DNA from: Rotaria socialis
Lineage: Eukaryota > Rotifera > Eurotatoria > Philodinida > Philodinidae
Direction of reading: 5' to 3'
Length of the DNA stretch: 64,000 nucleotides
Assembly: GCA_905331475.1 (NCBI GenBank)
Contig: CAJNYU010003079.1
Coordinates: forward strand, 62,001-126,000
Shown: piece after piece, positions 1-13,100 of the stretch
How positions within the stretch are numbered: the stretch's first letter is position 1
Layout of the letters: each line of letters begins with the position of its first letter
Notes under the pieces: model-generated
Seen by the model: the letters and a program-made list of their open reading frames with translations, nothing else
Databases searched by the model: none
Told to the model about the DNA's origin: nothing
Position numbers and translations under genes: made by a program

Positions 1-610
1 CACAACAAAGAGGCCTGCTTGTAAAATAATCAGCTGAAAATAGCATTCCGATGAATTATCACTGTTATCGATTGTATTTTAATTTTTTTTCTTATTCTAA
101 TGTTTACTCAATTTAGTTTTACATTCACTAGTCTATTGTATGTAGGTAACTCTGAGTGTCGGCATCGATTTTAAAAATATATTACGCCTGCCAAAACTAG
201 ATACAATGTTTTTTTCTGTGTAATATGGGCCATCATGATATATTTCAATTCATAATAAGTTGAAAGTTAGCAATCGACCAAATAGTGTTGATCACGGGAA
301 GGACAGCTCTATCATGTATGAAAAATCCTTGTTTGGAAGACTTTTATAAGCTCGTTGTAGATTCGAGATACAAAGAATTCGAGTTTATTTATCAAGTTTT
401 CATACAAATATCTGTGTTCGATCCGAGAAAGCTAGTTTCAGAAGAAAATCCTAAAAACAATCAATTAAGTATTATCCTGATTCCAATTCTACTGTAGAGT
501 AGTGCACTTTTATTCAAGAAACAGAACACGAATAATATTTCATAGCGCATATTTGATAAAATGTGAGCGTATAGGCATGTTAAACAGTACTTTATCAATT
601 TATTATTCAA

Positions 611-2796
611 CTAATGCTTCATTTTATCCTTTAATTTACGAATATTATTTTCGGTCCTTTTAAAAACATCATGAGTAGGTGGTAAAATTTTGCGATTGAT
701 ACCCATTGATTTTTCATAGTACTCTAATGCTTTTTCATAATTCTTCTTACTTTCGTATAACTTTCCTATATTATTGTAGATCCCCCCAATGTATGGGTGA
801 TTACTGGGTAAAATTCTTTCTCGAATCTTCAGTGCTTTCCTATAATAATTCAGACTCAAGTCGTACTCTTCTTGCAAGTCATATGTGGCCCCTAAGTTAT
901 TATAAGTCTTAGCCAGAGCAAGAGAATCAGATGGAAGAGTAGCTTCTTGGATTTCCACTGCTTTTTTCAGATTTATCAAGGCTTCATCATAATCTTCTCG
1001 AACGCTCCAATGTAGTCGTCCGATCCAGGTATAACACTCTCCAACGTCTGCATGATCTTGCCCCAAGAGTTGTTGCCGTGTACACAATGCTTCTTCGAGA
1101 TATTTGAGGCCTCCATCGGCATCCATACGTAAATTATACACCTTACCTAAACCGAATGCTGCATTTCCATTAGCCAGNCACTGCTTTTTTCAGATTTATC
1201 AAGGCTTCATCATAATCTTCTCGAACGCTCCAATGTAGTCGTCCGATCCAGGTATAACACTCTCCAACGTCTGCATGATCTTGCCCCAAGAGTTGTTGCC
1301 GTGTACACAATGCTTCTTCGAGATATTTGAGGCCTCCATCGGCATCCATACGTAAATTATACACCTTACCTAAACCGAATGCTGCATTTCCATTAGCCAG
1401 CTGAGCTTCGTTGCGCATTCTTTTATAGCATTTTCCCGCTTGCTTGTATTCACCCATCTCAAATAAAATTTTGCCAAGAGAATCCAAATCTGTATCCTCG
1501 CCAATTGTACTTTTCATGTATGAAAATGTTTCCTTCAAATGAAAGTCATCTTCACTTGCTAGCGTCACATGAACAATCCACATTCCTTCCTTCTTATTTT
1601 GTTCCACCTTTTCTATACGGAATAAAGCACCAAGCATAATCAACACTTCATCTTCATATTGAAAATAGCTTATTTTGCCGATGTCAGCAAAAGCTTTCGT
1701 TTGTAAGCGAGGGTCAATTGATATTTCGAAAAGAATTCGTTGAAAACCATCAGTCTTAGGTGTACATTGAATAAATTTGAGAGCAGTCGACCGATTACGA
1801 CTCGTTGATAAAAACGAATTCATCGAAAGAAATTCACCAATACTCTTCTTCATTAATTCAAGTTCATCACATCCAATCATTTGACCACGATAAACACGAA
1901 TTATATTTCGATTGTCACTTGTACGAATAAACTTTTCATGTTCATTTCTAATTCGTTTCGCTATATCAGTAATAAAGAATCGAAATGAAAATAGCATATC
2001 AAAGTCTTGAACACGTAATGCTTTATTCATCATCCGATAGAAACATGATTCTCGTGTATACCACCAAACCGCATTTTCAGCTTTGTAATTCTTTTCAAAT
2101 TCATCAATAATTTCCATCTCCTGCTGATTACCTCTGTAACTCTTTTTGCATATGTCCAAAAGTTCTTTTCGATCATTGGATTTATGATGCATACGAAGAA
2201 GTACTTCGATGAACAGTTGAAACCACATGAAAATAGCATTCCGAGCTTCCAAGGATTGAGAACCGGCCGTTATGATTGATATTGAAGCACCCTCCTCTAG
2301 TTTAGCACGACTTTGCTGATCTTTGGATATTTGAGAAACTAGTTTCGATCGACTCACGAAAACGCCATTTACCTATAATATGTCAATTTGTAAAGTAAGA
2401 GTATTATTCCTTTTAGCAGTGGTTTACCTTGTGATATTTATTAGCCCATTCTTCGTTTCGTTTCTGATCTTGACAAAAGACATAACATGCAGAAAACTGT
2501 GGCAGCTCGTGAAGTCGAGGTACTAGCTCTCGGCCCAATGCTCCCGATACAATAAGAACGACTTTTTCTTTAGTAATTTGTCGAATGTATTGTTCACATT
2601 TATCCATATCATCGAATGTTCGAAGATGATTGATGACTTGACGAAGTTCTTTTTGAGTTTCAAGATTATCTTGTGTTGTGTTGACACTTTGATCGAGCCA
2701 TAAACACGTGAACGACTCAAAATTAGAACTTGTCGATTGATCGATAGAGTTCGATGAAGTTAACTCTTTGGGCGATTTTGTTTTGCTAGTCGCCAT
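611..2796 (-). CDS. Arginine-type mono-ADP-ribosyltransferase with C-terminal TPRs, copy A
   Basis: Predicted NAD+-dependent ADP-ribosyltransferase (EC 2.4.2.31 type) fused to kinesin-light-chain-like TPRs. Exons, read on the minus strand: 2796-2428 and 2372-611, with a 55-bp intron. After removing the artefactual 223 bp (see 956-1400) the product is 635 aa, the same length as copy B. Residues 1-128 form an N-terminal alpha/beta-looking region of unknown function. The catalytic domain shows the R-S-E triad: R285 in VYRGQ, S-T-S at 312-314 in FLSTS, and ExE (E363, E365) in YEDEV, the signature of arginine-specific ARTs. TPR-like repeats fill the C-terminus from about residue 430. No signal peptide or membrane segment is visible, so it is probably intracellular. 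Residues 1-521 are identical to copy B; 34 of the last 114 differ. The substrate cannot be inferred. Confidence 0.88.
956..1400. other. Assembly join: single N flanked by a 222-bp exact duplication
   Basis: Bases 956-1177 are identical to 1179-1400, separated by one ambiguous base at 1178. The duplication lies inside the TPR-coding exon of copy A and shifts its frame. Deleting 223 bp restores a single open frame; the stretch from 611 to 2357 then measures 1524 bp, exactly that of copy B (5054-6577). This looks like two contig ends joined without collapsing their overlap, rather than biology. Confidence 0.93.
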
Positions 2797-3165
2797 TTAG
2801 AGGCGATGAAGATTTTTTGAAAAAAAAGACGTGCTTTTGTGTTTCGGACTCTTTTATCTTTGAATGATGAAAAGATATGAAATTTAGCGTGCTCGCTAAA
2901 AGTTACTGCCGACTGTTGTTGTTTTCGTTCTTTTTTCTGCACAACACTCGCAAAGCTCCCACACACAATCACTAGTGATATTGACACAAAAACGAGTGAT
3001 GAAAGAAAATGTTCCGTCGGCAATTCTTCCTAGGAAGAAGAAACGAGTAAACACGAAAACTACTCGTAGAATTCGAATTTTCATGTAATGCATTGAATGA
3101 GCTGTTATGGTTAGCTCTAGAGTTATGGCATATTCCATCGGATATGTGATCATGAACACGTAATC

Positions 3166-4677
3166 TATTACAATGCATCAATATAAGTCAATCAACGAAA
3201 GAATAATACACATTATATTGGAAAGATGGTTCGTTGTACTCTGAATAAATATCCTGCCACAATTATTCTTTGTTGAGTTATTCTATGAAAATTTCTTCTA
3301 GCTATCAGTCAAACCATATTTTGCACCAAAATTTTTAAAAAACACTAGTATTTATTGGAAGATTCAATTTAAAGATAAAAATTTTATGATTATTTGAGAT
3401 CAAATGATAATCGATTGCATCCTCCTTTTATTAATTCCTTGTTTACAATTTAATGACTTGTCTAAATAATGTTTCATCGAATTTCTTCATGACGCATTAT
3501 AAAATGCTTTCAAATGGGAGACATTATTTTCCGAATTATTTAAGTTCCCAATCCAATACTTAAAGCAACAGCCCTCCAAGGTCAATTCAATTCTACACTG
3601 TCATCTAATAGGATAATCGGAGAGTTTTTTTAAACTGGCCAATTATGTTAATTCAACTACTTTATCTGATTCTTTTAAAACAGATTTACTCTCTTTGTTT
3701 TACATTGATTTAGAAAATATGTAAACCTAGATAAATGAATAGCTTTATTTTCAAGTTAAAAAAAAACAGTCAAAGTTCAATTTAGATTGGTTCAATCAAT
3801 CATAAAACTATTATTCTTTCATTTCATCAAAAAGTCATAAATCGATAAATCCGAACAAATATGAATTCTCGATTAACTGTTGATATGTCAAAGCAGCCAT
3901 TGTGTGTCTATTTTTTAATTACTGGATAAAATTACAAGCCAAACCGCTGAAACAACTTTCAACTGTGCTTGATCTTCGAGTATGCCCTACTAATTACATT
4001 ATACGATAATTAATAAAAATTAATAGTGCAATAGCTCTTCTTTGATACATCAACAGATACTGTTTCATACTTCACTCGTTAACGCAGCGATTTTTTCTAT
4101 GATTTAATATTGTTTCCGTGTATTGTAATCTCTTTGATACGCCTCTTCTGTTCCATGGAAATTGAAGAAAAATATGAAAATTTTTCTGAAATATGCCTAT
4201 AGGAATTATTTCTTGTATACAGACTATGACTCATACTGAATACCATGAAATGTAGAAATTTTCATCATTTGGAGATATTTCTGAGAAAAAGTTTAAGTAA
4301 TATTCCCAATCATGCTTTACAAATAGAGCTAAATGTAAATGTAGATTTCCGAGATTCACTCTTTCATTGACAACGGATAGAACTTTTCTGTACATCAACA
4401 TGTTTTTTCTATTAACTCGAATTAAAATAAGCAAAGAATTAAACTAAAGTCATCTATGGATTTCCAATGGATAATAAGAATATACCACTGTTGCTTTTAA
4501 CGTATAAGCATTAGGTGATTTGCAACGTTTTCGTAATGTGAAACAACCTAAAGTACTCCACATATTTAAGCATTTTATTCTTCTGAAGTATAGTGCGTGT
4601 TTACATTCATTTTTAAAAAGGCATTACTCCTGCACGAACTTGGTGATATTGAAGGTTTTTCTATGTAATTTGAACAA
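3166..4677. other. Spacer between the two ART-TPR units
   Basis: AT-rich DNA with no supported exon. It holds the 5' flank of copy A and runs up to the 3' flank of copy B. The only open frames are short, lack splice partners and have no family resemblance. Confidence 0.6.
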
Positions 4678-7385
4678 GCATGATATAATTCGATTCATAA
4701 TAAGTTGAAAGTTAGCAATCGACCAAATAGTGTTGATCACGGGAAGGACAGCTCTATCATGTATGAAAAATCCTTGTTTTGAAGACTTTTATAAGCTTGT
4801 TGTAGATTCGAGATACAAAGAATTCGAGTTTATTTATCAAGTTTTCATACAAATATCTGGGTTCGATCCGAGAAAGCTAGTTTCAGAAGAAAATCTTAAA
4901 AACAATCAATTAAGTATTATCCTAATTTCAATTCTACTGTAGCGTAGTGCATTTTTATTCAAGAAAAAACACGAATAATATTTCATAGCGCATACTCAAT
5001 AAGATTTGAGCGCATAAGCATGTTAAACAGTACTTTATCAATTTATTATCCAACTAATGCTTCATTTTATCCTTTAATTTACGAATATTATTTTCGGTCC
5101 TTTTAAGTTCTGCATGAGTAGGTGGTAAAATTTTTCTCCTAATTTCGATTGATTTTTCAAGGTATTGTAAGGCTCTCGTATAATTGCCTTTATCTTGATA
5201 CATTTTCCCTAAGTTATTGTAGCTCATAGCAATGCTTGGGTGATCATTGGGTAACAGTTTCTCTCGAATTTTGAGTGCCTTCGTATAATAAGCTACACCT
5301 AAATCATATTCTTCCAATAAATCATATGTAGTCCCTAGGTTGTGATACGTGTTAGCGAGCGCAAGAGAATCAGGTGGAAGTACTGCTTCTTGAATTTTCA
5401 CTGCTTTTTTCAGATTTATCAAGGCTTCATCATAATCTTCTCGAACGCTCCAATGTAGTCGTCCGATCCAGGTATAACACTCTCCAACGTCTGCATGATC
5501 TTGCCCCAAGAGTTGTTGCCGTGTACACAATGCTTCTTCGAGATATTTGAGGCCTCCATCGGCATCCATACGTAAATTATACACCTTACCTAAACCGAAT
5601 GCTGCATTTCCATTAGCCAGCTGAGCTTCGTTGCGCATTCTTTTATAGCATTTTCCCGCTTGCTTGTATTCACCCATCTCAAATAAAATTTTGCCAAGAG
5701 AATCCAAATCTGTATCCTCGCCAATTGTACTTTTCATGTATGAAAATGTTTCCTTCAAATGAAAGTCATCTTCACTTGCTAGCGTCACATGAACAATCCA
5801 CATTCCTTCCTTCTTATTTTGTTCCACCTTTTCTATACGGAATAAAGCACCAAGCATAATCAACACTTCATCTTCATATTGAAAATAGCTTATTTTGCCG
5901 ATGTCAGCAAAAGCTTTCGTTTGTAAGCGAGGGTCAATTGATATTTCGAAAAGAATTCGTTGAAAACCATCAGTCTTAGGTGTACATTGAATAAATTTGA
6001 GAGCAGTCGACCGATTACGACTCGTTGATAAAAACGAATTCATCGAAAGAAATTCACCAATACTCTTCTTCATTAATTCAAGTTCATCACATCCAATCAT
6101 TTGACCACGATAAACACGAATTATATTTCGATTGTCACTTGTACGAATAAACTTTTCATGTTCATTTCTAATTCGTTTCGCTATATCAGTAATAAAGAAT
6201 CGAAATGAAAATAGCATATCAAAGTCTTGAACACGTAATGCTTTATTCATCATCCGATAGAAACATGATTCTCGTGTATACCACCAAACCGCATTTTCAG
6301 CTTTGTAATTCTTTTCAAATTCATCAATAATTTCCATCTCCTGCTGATTACCTCTGTAACTCTTTTTGCATATGTCCAAAAGTTCTTTTCGATCATTGGA
6401 TTTATGATGCATACGAAGAAGTACTTCGATGAACAGTTGAAACCACATGAAAATAGCATTCCGAGCTTCCAAGGATTGAGAACCGGCCGTTATGATTGAT
6501 ATTGAAGCACCCTCCTCTAGTTTAGCACGACTTTGCTGATCTTTGGATATTTGAGAAACTAGTTTCGATCGACTCACGAAAACGCCATTTACCTATAATA
6601 TGTCAATTTGTAAAGTAAGAGTATTATTCCTTTTAGCAGTGGTTTACCTTGTGATATTTATTAGCCCATTCTTCGTTTCGTTTCTGATCTTGACAAAAGA
6701 CATAACATGCAGAAAACTGTGGCAGCTCGTGAAGTCGAGGTACTAGCTCTCGGCCCAATGCTCCCGATACAATAAGAACGACTTTTTCTTTAGTAATTTG
6801 TCGAATGTATTGTTCACATTTATCCATATCATCGAATGTTCGAAGATGATTGATGACTTGACGAAGTTCTTTTTGAGTTTCAAGATTATCTTGTGTTGTG
6901 TTGACACTTTGATCGAGCCATAAACACGTGAACGACTCAAAATTAGAACTTGTCGATTGATCGATAGAGTTCGATGAAGTTAACTCTTTGGGCGATTTTG
7001 TTTTGCTAGTCGCCATTTAGAGGCGATGAAGATTTTTTGAAAAAAAAGACGTGCTTTTGTGTTTCGGACTCTTTTATCTTTGAATGATGAAAAGATATGA
7101 AATTTAGCGTGCTCGCTAAAAGTTACTGCCGACTGTTGTTGTTTTCGTTCTTTTTTCTGCACAAAACTCGCAAAGCTCCCACACACAATCACTAGTGATA
7201 TTGACACAAAAACGAGTGATGAAAGAAAATGTTCCGTCGGCAATTCTTCCTAGGAAGAAGAAACGACTAAACACGAAAACTACTCGTAGAATTCGAATTT
7301 TCATGTAATGCATTGAATGAACTGCTATGGTTAGCTCTAAACTTATGACATATTCCTTCGAATAGATGATCATGAACAAGTGATC
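4678..7385. repeat. Tandem duplication unit B (ART-TPR gene and flanks)
   Basis: Partner of 234-3165. It carries the intact copy of the gene, and its flanks match those of unit A on both sides before similarity is lost. Confidence 0.93.
5054..7016 (-). CDS. Arginine-type mono-ADP-ribosyltransferase with C-terminal TPRs, copy B (intact)
   Basis: Same architecture as copy A and free of the assembly fault. Minus-strand exons are 7016-6648 (123 codons) and 6592-5054, with a 55-bp phase-0 intron; the product is 635 aa. The R-S-ExE residues (R285, STS 312-314, E363/E365) are all present, so catalytic competence is predicted. The C-terminal part holds 42-residue TPR-like repeats with LP..HP linkers, typical of kinesin-light-chain-type TPRs and likely to bind a protein partner. 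Bdelloids carry many ART-TPR genes of unknown role; a stress- or defence-linked signalling role is conceivable but not shown here. The start at 7016 is the first ATG of exon 1 and is conserved in both copies. Confidence 0.92.
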
Positions 7386-8540
7386 TGCCCCAGCAGAGTA
7401 GACAAAATGATTCGCTAGTTAAGGATTAGAACTGATTATTCTAATGACAATAATACATATAACGCAAGCAATCTCTTAAGAGAATGACAATATGTTCCAT
7501 GGATTCGGGAAGTAACTCAGTGATTTATGACTTCCGTAATTCAGCCCAGAAATGTTTATAGGAAAAAATTAAAAATACTTCTTCAGATCGTTGAAGAATG
7601 TTAAAAGATCAAAACTAGCAAGAAATTGTATAACCGATATCAACAAGTGTGAAAGCTTGCACTAGATTGAAATATCCTTAGTTCTTTGAATAATCATCTT
7701 GAAATAATTATTGTTTTTCTATAAAACCAAGATATGAATCAATTGAAAATGTTTCTTATCAAAATGCAAATATTCATAGATGACCGAAGAGAATGCTTTG
7801 GTGAATACTATCTCAAAAAACAAAAGATAGGTATCGACATTATATATTAGTATGTTCAAAGTATCGATTGAACAGCTCTTGTCATTCTCTGATAGCTCGA
7901 CTGTCATGAATCTATTCACAAACATAACTTTGGTTCAATATAATACTATTGTAGAAACAATGGTGACTATAAATCTCGTAAATTTAATCGCAATAATTCA
8001 GTAAAGTTTATTCCACATTCTAATTTAGCAGGATCTGTATTTGCATAAACAAGTACACATTTTTATATATTAGCAGGAAATCATTACGTATATAATACAG
8101 TATTCGTTTAAAAATTTCACGTTCCATTTAATTAGCAACAGTTTATCTATATTTTTCGATTACAGGAAACGACGCATGGCAATAGACGCCATCTATTTTT
8201 CTATTGATTGAATATTAATATATTCAAACAAGTTATCCGACAACGAACAATTAATGTTTTTATTGCAAAATTAGTTTCTTAGTCAAGTTAAATTAGAAAA
8301 AATAATAAGATTTGATTAGTAAATTAACTGTCTATTGCTGATCATCTTAACGAATCATCGACAAGATGCCAATACTCATTGATTAACGAATTTACTAAAC
8401 ATCTTCGACAACTTAATAACAAATAAAACTATCGTTTACTTCATATGTTTGACAGAATATAAGCAAGCGTATTGTTAGCTGAAATGTGTTTACGCTTTAA
8501 GAAATCTTTTTTTTAGATCTTTACAGTGTAATAGAGAATA
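7386..8540. other. Intergenic region before psma2
   Basis: AT-rich, with no supported coding exon. It ends in a pyrimidine-rich tract and AG (8516) 25 bp before the psma2 start. Confidence 0.55.
8506..8516 (+). promoter_or_regulatory. Candidate trans-splice (or 5'-UTR) acceptor of psma2
   Basis: A run of T ending in ttttag lies 24 bases upstream of the ATG at 8541. Rotifers are known to add a spliced leader, so this could be the leader acceptor; a conventional 5'-UTR intron is the alternative. Confidence 0.45.
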
Positions 8541-9902
8541 ATGTCAGAACGATATGGTTTTTCGTTAACCACATTCAGTCCATCCGGCAAACTTGTTCAA
8601 ATTGAATATGCCCTTAATGCTGTTAATGCAGGTTCACCAGCAGTAGGCATTAAAGCATTGAATGGAGTTGTATTGGCCACGGAGAAAAAAAATAAATCAT
8701 TGTTACATGATGATCGTACAATTCACAAGGTTGAACCAATTTGTAAAAATATTGGTCTTGTTTATAGTGGCATGGGTCCTGATTATAGGTATCTATATCA
8801 TCGCTAAACTCTTGTTATTATATTCCATCTGTTCTACGTAGATTACTCGTACAGAAAGCACGCAAATTAGCTCAAGAATATATGCTTATTTATGAACAAA
8901 ATGTACCACCAACACAATTAGTTAAAAGAGTAGCTGATGTTATGCAAGAATATACTCAATCTGGGTATGTTTCTTTTTTCCGAAATACAAATATTTATCA
9001 CATTGAATGATTAATTTTTTCTAGTGGTGTACGTCCATTTGGTGTTTCTCTACTTATTTGTGGTTATGATTATGATGAAGATCGACCATTTCTCTATCAA
9101 TGTGATCCATCAGTGAGCATTTTGAATCAAATCTGTAGAGCTTGTCCGGCTAACTCCGCTACCGGACAGTGAGTGCGTTACTATTTTTATGCATTTTGCT
9201 TATCTCATTACTTTTGAACTGTTTACCAGAGAAACTACGGCAATATCTTGTTCTGTTCACTAAAATGTGCTCTACATAGTGTACTGTTCATCGTCCCTGT
9301 TTAAAATATTCTTTCACTTGTCTTACGAAAAATACAACAGAACAAAAAATAGTTTAAACATATTAAGCACATTTTGTATTTTTCATAAGACAGGTGAAAG
9401 AATATTTTAGACAAGTAAAATGAAAAGTACACTTTGTAGAGCACATTTTAGTGAACAAAATAAGATGTTACCAGCGTTTTTCTGGTAAACTGTTCAAAAG
9501 TAATGAGAAAAGCAGGATGCATAAAAATAGTAACGCACTCACTGACCGGTAGCAGAGTTAGCCGGATGAGCTCTGTACCAATTGAAATTTTCTAGGGTTC
9601 CTATTTTCCATGGAAAGCAACAGCAATCGGACGTAATTATATCAACGGAAAGACATTTCTAGAAAAACGGTACCATCAAAAACTTTCTTTCATTCCCAAT
9701 GATTGGCTATGATAATAATATATTTAGATATTCCGATCAATTGGCACTTGAAGATGCAGTACATACTGCTATATTAACACTCAAAGAATCATTCGAGGGT
9801 CAAATGACAGAAGACAATATTGAAATTGGCATTTGTGATAAGGAAGGTTTTCGTCGTTTAACACCAGCTGAAGTCAAAGATTATTTAGCACAAATCAGTT
9901 AA
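8541..9902 (+). CDS. psma2: 20S proteasome subunit alpha type-2
   Basis: One of the seven alpha-ring subunits of the 20S core proteasome, which gate access to the proteolytic chamber. Exons are 8541-8788, 8842-8964, 9025-9112, 9596-9669 and 9728-9902. They join in frame to 708 nt, or 235 aa, against 234 aa for human PSMA2. The N-terminus carries the alpha-subunit signature ([20 protein letters not shown]) and the body follows family order through [14 protein letters not shown] to a C-terminus ending LAQIS. Alpha subunits lack a catalytic threonine and propeptide, as here. Introns 1, 2 and 4 are 53-60 bp; intron 3 is 483 bp because a foldback element is inserted in it. An aataaa lies shortly after the stop. 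The identification is secure. Confidence 0.97.
9134..9577. mobile_element. Foldback/MITE-like element in psma2 intron 3
   Basis: The element body at 9138-9573 (436 bp) is almost entirely an inverted repeat. The left arm starts gagcttgtccggctaactc and the right arm ends with its near-complement. Arms of roughly 200 bp flank a short AT-rich loop near 9352-9375. Both ends are bordered by TGTA (9134-9137 and 9574-9577), a plausible 4-bp target-site duplication. It encodes nothing and lies in the same intron position that explains the unusual 483-bp length. Superfamily is undetermined. Confidence 0.85.
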
Positions 9903-10167
9903 ATATTGGTTTTAACTGAATGAAAGAAAAATATTTTGAATAAATAGGTTGATTTCAATTCATGATCATTCGTTTTATATTTGTTACGCGGCTTTTTCTT
10001 GTGTTTCTATATTCATGATCTTCTCTACAAACATAAAATAAACACGAACTTCATTTCTTTTGCTAATTCTATTTATACTTTTAATGAATGTAACTAAACA
10101 AAATACTAGTTGATGAAAATTTGAGTCTGAAGTGAATGAATAATCGTACTGAGAAAACTATAAGCTA

Positions 10168-13100
10168 ATGGCACTTACGAGAAGTCCACGGTATTTTCTA
10201 TACCGTGAGTTTGTCGATGCTTTTATGAAAGGTCATCCTGAAATGACACGATGTGTAAGTCTTGAAAACTAAAATTTTATTTTTGTAATTTTGTTTTGCG
10301 TTTCAAGACATCTCATCATAGTGCGCAAGCTGAATGGAATCAAATAAAAAAGGACGAAAATTTTGTTAAACAAAAAATAACTGAATATCTCGATATATGG
10401 AATAAAGCTGGTCAGCCAGAGTATGAATCTTCACCGAAAAAATCTTCAAATAAAAGTAATAAAACAACACCAAAAAGAAGTTTTCGCAAGCGAAATTTTT
10501 CTTCCGATGATGATGAACAAAATCGAGATCCAAATTTTGATTCAAATATAGTCGAAGCAGTAACACCGACATTTTCTAAACGTAAAACGTCGATAGAAAC
10601 TGATGAAATCGTTGAAAAAGAAAAATCTTGGATTCTTCTATCAGCTGAAAAAGCAGCGAAGAAAAAAGCTCGAGCAACAGCTCAAACTGAAGCTGATAAA
10701 ATTAAAGCGCCAGTACAAGAAACTGTTCTAAAAGATCTTCAACAAATATCTGAACGTATAGAAAATTTAATACAAGTTAAAAGTATGGGTTTACTAACAG
10801 CTGAAAATCAGAAAACATTAAAAAAATTAATTGAACAAAAAAAAAGACGAACAACTGATCTAAAACGTCTTCAATCCAAACAACGCGCATCAATACGTTA
10901 CCGTGAAAGAAAAAAACGACGTGTCGAACAATTATGTGCATCAAATCCTGAAGTAGCTGCTGAACTTTCGAAAGTTATTCGGCCAACAACAACGCGCTTA
11001 CAAATTGAAACTGATTGTCCTGATCTCGTACAGATAATTGGTGAAATTGCACGTATTGGTGGTGCAGCGGATAGTAACAAAGAGCAAACAGGTTTAACAT
11101 TAGATGGTCTTCAAGATGCAATTAAAGAGCGTGGTTATGAAATTCGTAAATCATCACTTTACTATCGGTAATTGATTAGATATAAATATTCTCAAAGAAA
11201 AACAAATTACATTTACATATTGTCAAGTCTTATGCCTCAACGTGCTTTATCACATGATGGTAAGAAACATATTGTTACTGTACCTGTCCGTCTTCGTAAA
11301 ATGCAAGACATTGAATTGCCACCTAAACATGAAGGTAATATTTGTACGCTTATCAGCATACGATTCAAAGTGGTTTTTTTTTAAATTTAGATTGTCACTT
11401 CACGGCCGCTGCTTTGAAACATATCAAAGATCTAGCTGGTATATTTGGCAACGATTGTGTTTTCTATTTAACACAAGATACAAAAGCGAAAGTTAGCATT
11501 GGTCGACCATCCGGCAAAGGACAATCACCTTTGATAATGCATCTTGACTATAATATAAGTTCAACTGATCAACAATCGAATTCAACAGTTTCAAATCATC
11601 AATTGACACCATGGTTATTAGAATAATTAATTGATTTTTTTAATTTCTAATCAAAATTTTTCTCTTTAGCGTTTATGCTGCATCGATTATCGATGAAACA
11701 GGTCTAATTACAAATACGGGTCCAACATATATATCAATTCGATCAGCGAAACATGATCATTTAACACATGAAAGTCATTCGATTGATTTCGAACGTTTAA
11801 TTCAATTGAAAGAATTCGAAAAAGTTGCACGTGACCATCTTGGCCGTGTTAAACCTATTGTTATCATCAATGTTGATGCCAGTGGATTAGAAAATAATAC
11901 ACGTTATCTGAAGACACTTGCGTCAGCTATTGATAAATTTAAAAAATACAATTTAGATGCACTGGTTCTTGTTGCTCAAGCACCCGGACAAGCTATATTC
12001 AATGTTGTTGAACGACGTTTATCACCAATGTCACAAGATTTAGCTGGTTTAATTCTGCCGCACGATCACTTTGGCACGCATTTAAATGATGTTGGTTTAA
12101 CTCAACATGCAGAATTAGAAAAAGAAAATTTAAAATTAACCGGAAACGTTTTAGCTGAAATATGGAGTATGAATGTACTTGATGAATGTTCAGTTGTGTC
12201 TGAATATATTAATCCATCACCGATGATTGATGACCAATTGAAAATGACTGACAGTTCATTAGCTTTGAATAGTATCATTGATCAGTATGTCTATTTCAAT
12301 GAGACAGAATTAGAATATATAATTTAATACATTTCTTTTTAGAGTTTGCACTGACGAAGATGAAGAAGTACCGCTTCATCAACGTTTTAATCAAACACAT
12401 TTGAATCCAACGACGCAAATCAAAGCCGAATGCGATATTGATGAGTAAGAGAATTTTACGGGCTATCGGAAATGAATGAATTAATTCTTGTTCTTTGTTT
12501 TAGATATTGGTGTGCAGCTCATGTTCTTCAAACTCAATATACAATACAAATAATTCGTTGTAATAATTCATCATGTTGTACACCATGGCGTTCCAATTAT
12601 ATTCAAGTTTTTCCTCATCGTTTTCTTCCACCACCTGTACCATTTCATCGTTCGTCGCGTGGTGTTAAAATGGCTGATATTGAAGCATCATCAGCAACAT
12701 TACAACCAATATCACCATTCTATGGAAATCTTTTTCAACGTATACAATTTCATGGCATTGTTATCAATCGTACACAAAATGATCTTCTGCCATTCGATGC
12801 ATGTTGTCCATCGTTACAATCAAAATTATCATCACGCTTATGTTCTCTATGTCAACAATATATTCCAACAGCAATACGTTTACGTAATCATTATAAAATG
12901 CATGAACAATGCACAGTCAATTATAGTGATTATAGAAGTAATAAAGAAGAGAATATTATTGATGATGATGATTTATATGATCCATATGATATGCGAATCA
13001 TATCAAGACAAAGTGATGTTTGTTTATTTACTAATATGGTTGAATGGTTAAGATCAGATTTTGAAGATGACCCTGTTGTTGATACAAAACTTAAATCAAT

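Larger units (their letters stand above)
234..3165. repeat. Tandem duplication unit A (ART-TPR gene and flanks)
   Basis: This block matches 4678-7385 in the same orientation. The match begins about 20 bp before the shared word ataagttgaaagttagc (about 250 and 4695) and fades in the 5' flank near 3165/7385. Offsets are 4220 bp over the coding part and about 4443 bp over the 3' flank; the difference is the 223-bp artefact inside unit A. Identity is essentially complete from 1401 to about 3040, high but imperfect in the 3' flank (234-610), and clearly lower over the last TPR codons (611-955). Confidence 0.93.

Noticed and set aside
611..2357. Copy A read as a broken pseudogene or two separate genes
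   Set aside because: The break coincides exactly with the N and the 222-bp exact duplication, and the frame is restored when that is removed.
285..4942. 70-codon plus-strand frames at 285-497 and 4730-4942, conserved between the duplicated units
   Set aside because: They lie in the shared 3' flank of the ART-TPR genes. The four residues differing between copies each come from a nonsynonymous change, with no codon-level constraint, and no domain is recognisable. Conservation is explained by the duplication.
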